Part shown: piece after piece, positions 26,773 through 28,676 of the stretch
Layout of the letters: each line of letters starts with the position of its first letter
Numbering within the stretch: the stretch's first letter is position 1
NCBI GenBank assembly: GCA_003153055.1
Contig: PMBV01000232.1
Span: forward strand, 1 to 28,676
Length of the DNA stretch: 28,676 nucleotides
Reading direction: 5' to 3'
From: Myxococcales bacterium
GTDB taxonomy: Bacteria; Myxococcota; Myxococcia; Myxococcales; Myxococcaceae
The notes under the pieces: generated by a model
Seen by the model: only the letters and a program-made list of their open reading frames with translations
What the model was told of the DNA's origin: nothing
Database searches by the model: none
Translations under genes and position numbers: made by a program

Positions 26773-26801
26773 TTGCTCGTTTCAGCCTCTCCGATTATAT
26801 C
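26773..26801 (+). promoter_or_regulatory. Sigma-70-type promoter of hipBA, leaderless
   Basis: TTGCTC at 26773-26778 and TATATC at 26796-26801 are separated by exactly 17 bases. The predicted start coincides with the hipB ATG at 26808, which would give a leaderless transcript; there is no Shine-Dalgarno. The region is unusually AT-rich for this window. Confidence 0.6.
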
Positions 26802-26807
26802 TATGTA

Positions 26808-27173
26808 ATGCCAAAGACCCCTGCGGCGTTGACCCAGCTCCCCCCCACGGTGATCAAGGCGCTTCGCCAGCTGGGGGAGCACCTGGCGATCGCCCGGGTC
26901 CGGCGGCGAGAGTCTCAGCGAGTCTGGGCGGGGCGCCTGGGTGTCTCGGTCCCGACGCTGATCCGGTTGGAGCGCGGGGACCCCGGCGTAGGGCTGGGCA
27001 TCGTGGCGACGGCCCTGTGGATGATGGGCCGGGTGGAGGCGCTGTCGGCGCTCGCCGAGCCGGCCACCGACCGAGGCGCGCTCGAGCAGGACCTCCGTGA
27101 AGCGACGCGCCGCCGGGCGGTGCGGACCGCAGCCTCGGTGGAGGCTCGCCTCGGAAGGAAGGCGCGGCCATGA
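26808..27173 (+). CDS. hipB: HipB-like Xre-family antitoxin
   Basis: This 121-residue protein contains an Xre-type helix-turn-helix at about 28-80: LGEHLAIARVRRRESQRVWA, GRLGVSVPTLIRLERGDPGV, GLGIVATALWMMGR. Such antitoxins bind their kinase toxin and repress the shared promoter. The C-terminal tail is Arg- and Ala-rich. The gene overlaps hipA by four bases (ATGA), the usual order for hipBA, with antitoxin first. It appears leaderless, with a promoter 6 bp before the ATG. Confidence 0.9.
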   Translation: MPKTPAALTQLPPTVIKALRQLGEHLAIARVRRRESQRVWAGRLGVSVPTLIRLERGDPGVGLGIVATALWMMGRVEALSALAEPATDRGALEQDLREATRRRAVRTAASVEARLGRKARP

Positions 27174-28411
27174 AGGGCGCGGCGAGGTACACGCCGACCG
27201 ATCAGCTACACCTCTGGTTCCTCTCCCAGCCCTCCCGGCCGGTGCTGGTCGGCGAGCTCAACCTGGTCCGCAACCCGCGGGGCGTCTCCCTCAAGTACGA
27301 CCCCTCGTGGTTGGAGCAGGGCTTCGCGCTGAGCGAGGACCTCCCCCTCATCTCCCAGGAGTTCCTGCCCCTCGAGAAGGACCGCGCGGCCGGGGCCGTC
27401 GACGACGCCCGGCCCGACCAGTGGGGCGAGCGGGTGATCCGCTTCATCGACCGGCCCCCTCGCCTGACGCTGCTCGACTTCTTGTATTTTGCCGGGCACG
27501 AGCGCTTCGGGGCGTTGGGGGTGTCGACCTCACGCACCGCCTACGTGCCACGGACGCTGGGGCCCCTCCCGGTGCTGGGCGACGTGCCCCGGCTCGAGGA
27601 GCTCGTCCAGAAGGTGCTTCACGGAGAGCCTGTCGCGGAGCGCGACCGCCGGCTCATCGCACCGGGTGTCACCATGGGCGGGGCCAAGCCCAAGGCGCTC
27701 CTCGAGCTCGACCATCGGCAGTGGGTGGTGAAGTTCTCCGACGGTGACGCGGTGGACTCCCCGCTCGTCGAGCACGCGTCGATGACACTCGCGAAGGAGG
27801 CCGGAATCAGGGTCGCCACCACCCGCCCCATCCGCCTCCCGGGCGGCCACGCGGTCGCCATCGAGCGCTTCGATCGCTCGGGAGACCGACGGGTTCACGC
27901 GCTGTCCGCGGACGTGGCGCTGAGGGCCGCTGGCGAAGAGCTCGGCTACCCCGAACTCTGCCAGCTGCTGCGTCGACGTGGCTCCTCCGACGAAGCCACC
28001 AAGGTGGCTCAGATGCGCGAGCTTTTCCGGAGGATGGTATTCAACATCTTCCTCGACAACACCGACGACCACGAGAAGAACCACGTGCTGCTGGTCAACG
28101 ACGCCCAGCAATACGAGCTCTCCCCGGCCTTCGATGTGCTGCCTTCGGGCCAGGCGCTCGGGTCCCAACAGCTCCGCGTCGGCCAGCACGGGTCCGAGTC
28201 GACGCTGGAGAACGCCCTCTCGGAGAGCGCCTTGTTCGCGCTGTCGAAGGACCAGGCCGTCGGAGAGATTCGCCGAGTGGTCGCGGTGGTCGCCAGGTGG
28301 AGGCCGCACTTCCGGTCTCACGGGGTCAGCCGAGCCGACCTCGAGCTCCTCGCCGAGCAGCTCGACCGGCCGTTCCTCCTCGACCAGCGCGGCGACCCCT
28401 CGTTCTCGTGA
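27170..28411 (+). CDS. hipA: HipA-family serine/threonine kinase toxin
   Basis: The 413-residue protein has an N-terminal HipA subdomain (about 10-130) and the kinase core. Key elements: the P-loop-like GVTMGGAKPKALL near residue 166-178, nucleotide-binding Lys188 in QWVVKFS, the ERFDR strand near 232, the catalytic motif DNTDDHEKNH (residues 296-305) and the metal-binding Asp322 in SPAFDVLP. HipA of E. coli phosphorylates glutamyl-tRNA synthetase and triggers dormancy; the target here is unknown. All catalytic motifs are present. It overlaps hipB by ATGA and ends 25 bp before the converging ppc gene. Confidence 0.92.
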   Translation: MKGAARYTPTDQLHLWFLSQPSRPVLVGELNLVRNPRGVSLKYDPSWLEQGFALSEDLPLISQEFLPLEKDRAAGAVDDARPDQWGERVIRFIDRPPRLTLLDFLYFAGHERFGALGVSTSRTAYVPRTLGPLPVLGDVPRLEELVQKVLHGEPVAERDRRLIAPGVTMGGAKPKALLELDHRQWVVKFSDGDAVDSPLVEHASMTLAKEAGIRVATTRPIRLPGGHAVAIERFDRSGDRRVHALSADVALRAAGEELGYPELCQLLRRRGSSDEATKVAQMRELFRRMVFNIFLDNTDDHEKNHVLLVNDAQQYELSPAFDVLPSGQALGSQQLRVGQHGSESTLENALSESALFALSKDQAVGEIRRVVAVVARWRPHFRSHGVSRADLELLAEQLDRPFLLDQRGDPSFS

Positions 28412-28436
28412 CCCTCGCGCTCTAAAGCTTCTGCGG

Positions 28437-28676
28437 TCACCCGCTGTTCCGCAACCCCGCGGCGATGCCGTTGATCGACAGATGAATGCCGTGGGTGACC
28501 GGGCTGTCGGAGGCCCCATCGCGGTACCGGTGGAGCAGCTCCTGCTGGCCGGTGATCGCCAAGAGCGACTGCAGGGGCGCGGCGTGCTCCTGGGCGATGC
28601 GGGAGAAGACGCTGTCGCGCAGGGCTTCGTCCTTCACCAGCGCCGCGTAACGGGCGCCGATGGCCATGTCGCTCTT
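28437..28676 (-). CDS. ppc: Phosphoenolpyruvate carboxylase, C-terminal end (partial)
   Basis: Only the last 79 residues are inside the window; the rest continues past the right edge. Recognisable are KSDMAIGARYAALVKDEALRD, VFSRIAQEHAAPLQSLLAIT, and the C-terminal signature INGIAAGLRNSG. The enzyme carboxylates phosphoenolpyruvate to oxaloacetate. The segment between LLAITGQ and ELLHRYR lacks about 27 residues that are strongly conserved in the family, including the R-N-x-Y-x-D-P block. This may be an in-frame deletion or an assembly fault. The stop is TGA at 28439-28437, converging with hipA. Confidence 0.85.
   Translation of the reverse strand, partial: KSDMAIGARYAALVKDEALRDSVFSRIAQEHAAPLQSLLAITGQQELLHRYRDGASDSPVTHGIHLSINGIAAGLRNSG

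Overview
The window looks chromosomal and comes from a GC-rich, Gram-negative bacterium, most likely a myxobacterium (Myxococcota). The evidence is the many lipoproteins with Asp-Gly-Gly-rich tethers, a matrixin protease carrying a MYXO-CTERM-like segment, the complex histidine kinase and response regulator pair, the tight overlapping operons, and the strong G/C bias at third codon positions.

Region 1 (1-4880) is a compact nitrogen-fixation regulatory block. It holds, in order: a NifA-family sigma-54 activator whose N-terminus has the Cys8-X-Cys10-X4-Cys15 motif I associate with AnfA/VnfA (minus strand, cut by the left edge); a near-consensus ModE box just upstream of it; a stand-alone NifU C-terminal domain; a PhnD-like binding protein with no signal peptide; a Mo-type nifH with a one-base frameshift; and modE. 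The PhnD-like gene and nifH each have a sigma-54 (-24/-12) promoter. Each promoter also has an upstream GTAC-N6-GTAC-type element, and the two elements sit about one helical turn apart relative to their predicted starts. I infer a circuit in which ModE-Mo controls the activator, and the activator with sigma-54 RNA polymerase controls nifH and the PhnD-like gene. No nifDK, anfDGK or vnfDGK is present.

Region 2 (4889-17507) is dominated by molybdenum and oxyanion functions. A minus-strand operon reads lipoprotein beta-propeller, thioredoxin/di-heme peroxidase fusion, secreted molybdopterin-binding-fold protein, then moeA. A plus-strand mop (molbindin) gene follows. Next comes a second minus-strand operon of five translationally coupled genes: a binding-protein-like lipoprotein, an OprO/P-like porin, a lipoprotein with a YfaP-like domain, a TonB-dependent-receptor-like protein and a small lipoprotein. 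This operon is divergent from wtpA, a molybdate/tungstate-binding lipoprotein. I propose, as an untested hypothesis, that the five-gene operon is an outer-membrane acquisition system for molybdate, tungstate or a related oxyanion.

Region 3 (17567-28676) is a mixed set of genes: a small membrane protein, a matrixin-like protease with an internal MYXO-CTERM-like segment, a CheY-like regulator and hybrid GAF/PAS histidine kinase pair, a remnant of a MocR-type regulator, an NTF2/SnoaL-like protein, an unidentified exported protein, a FadH-type 2,4-dienoyl-CoA reductase, an orphan class I terpene synthase, a hipBA toxin-antitoxin pair with a predicted leaderless promoter, and the C-terminal end of phosphoenolpyruvate carboxylase, which appears to lack a conserved segment.
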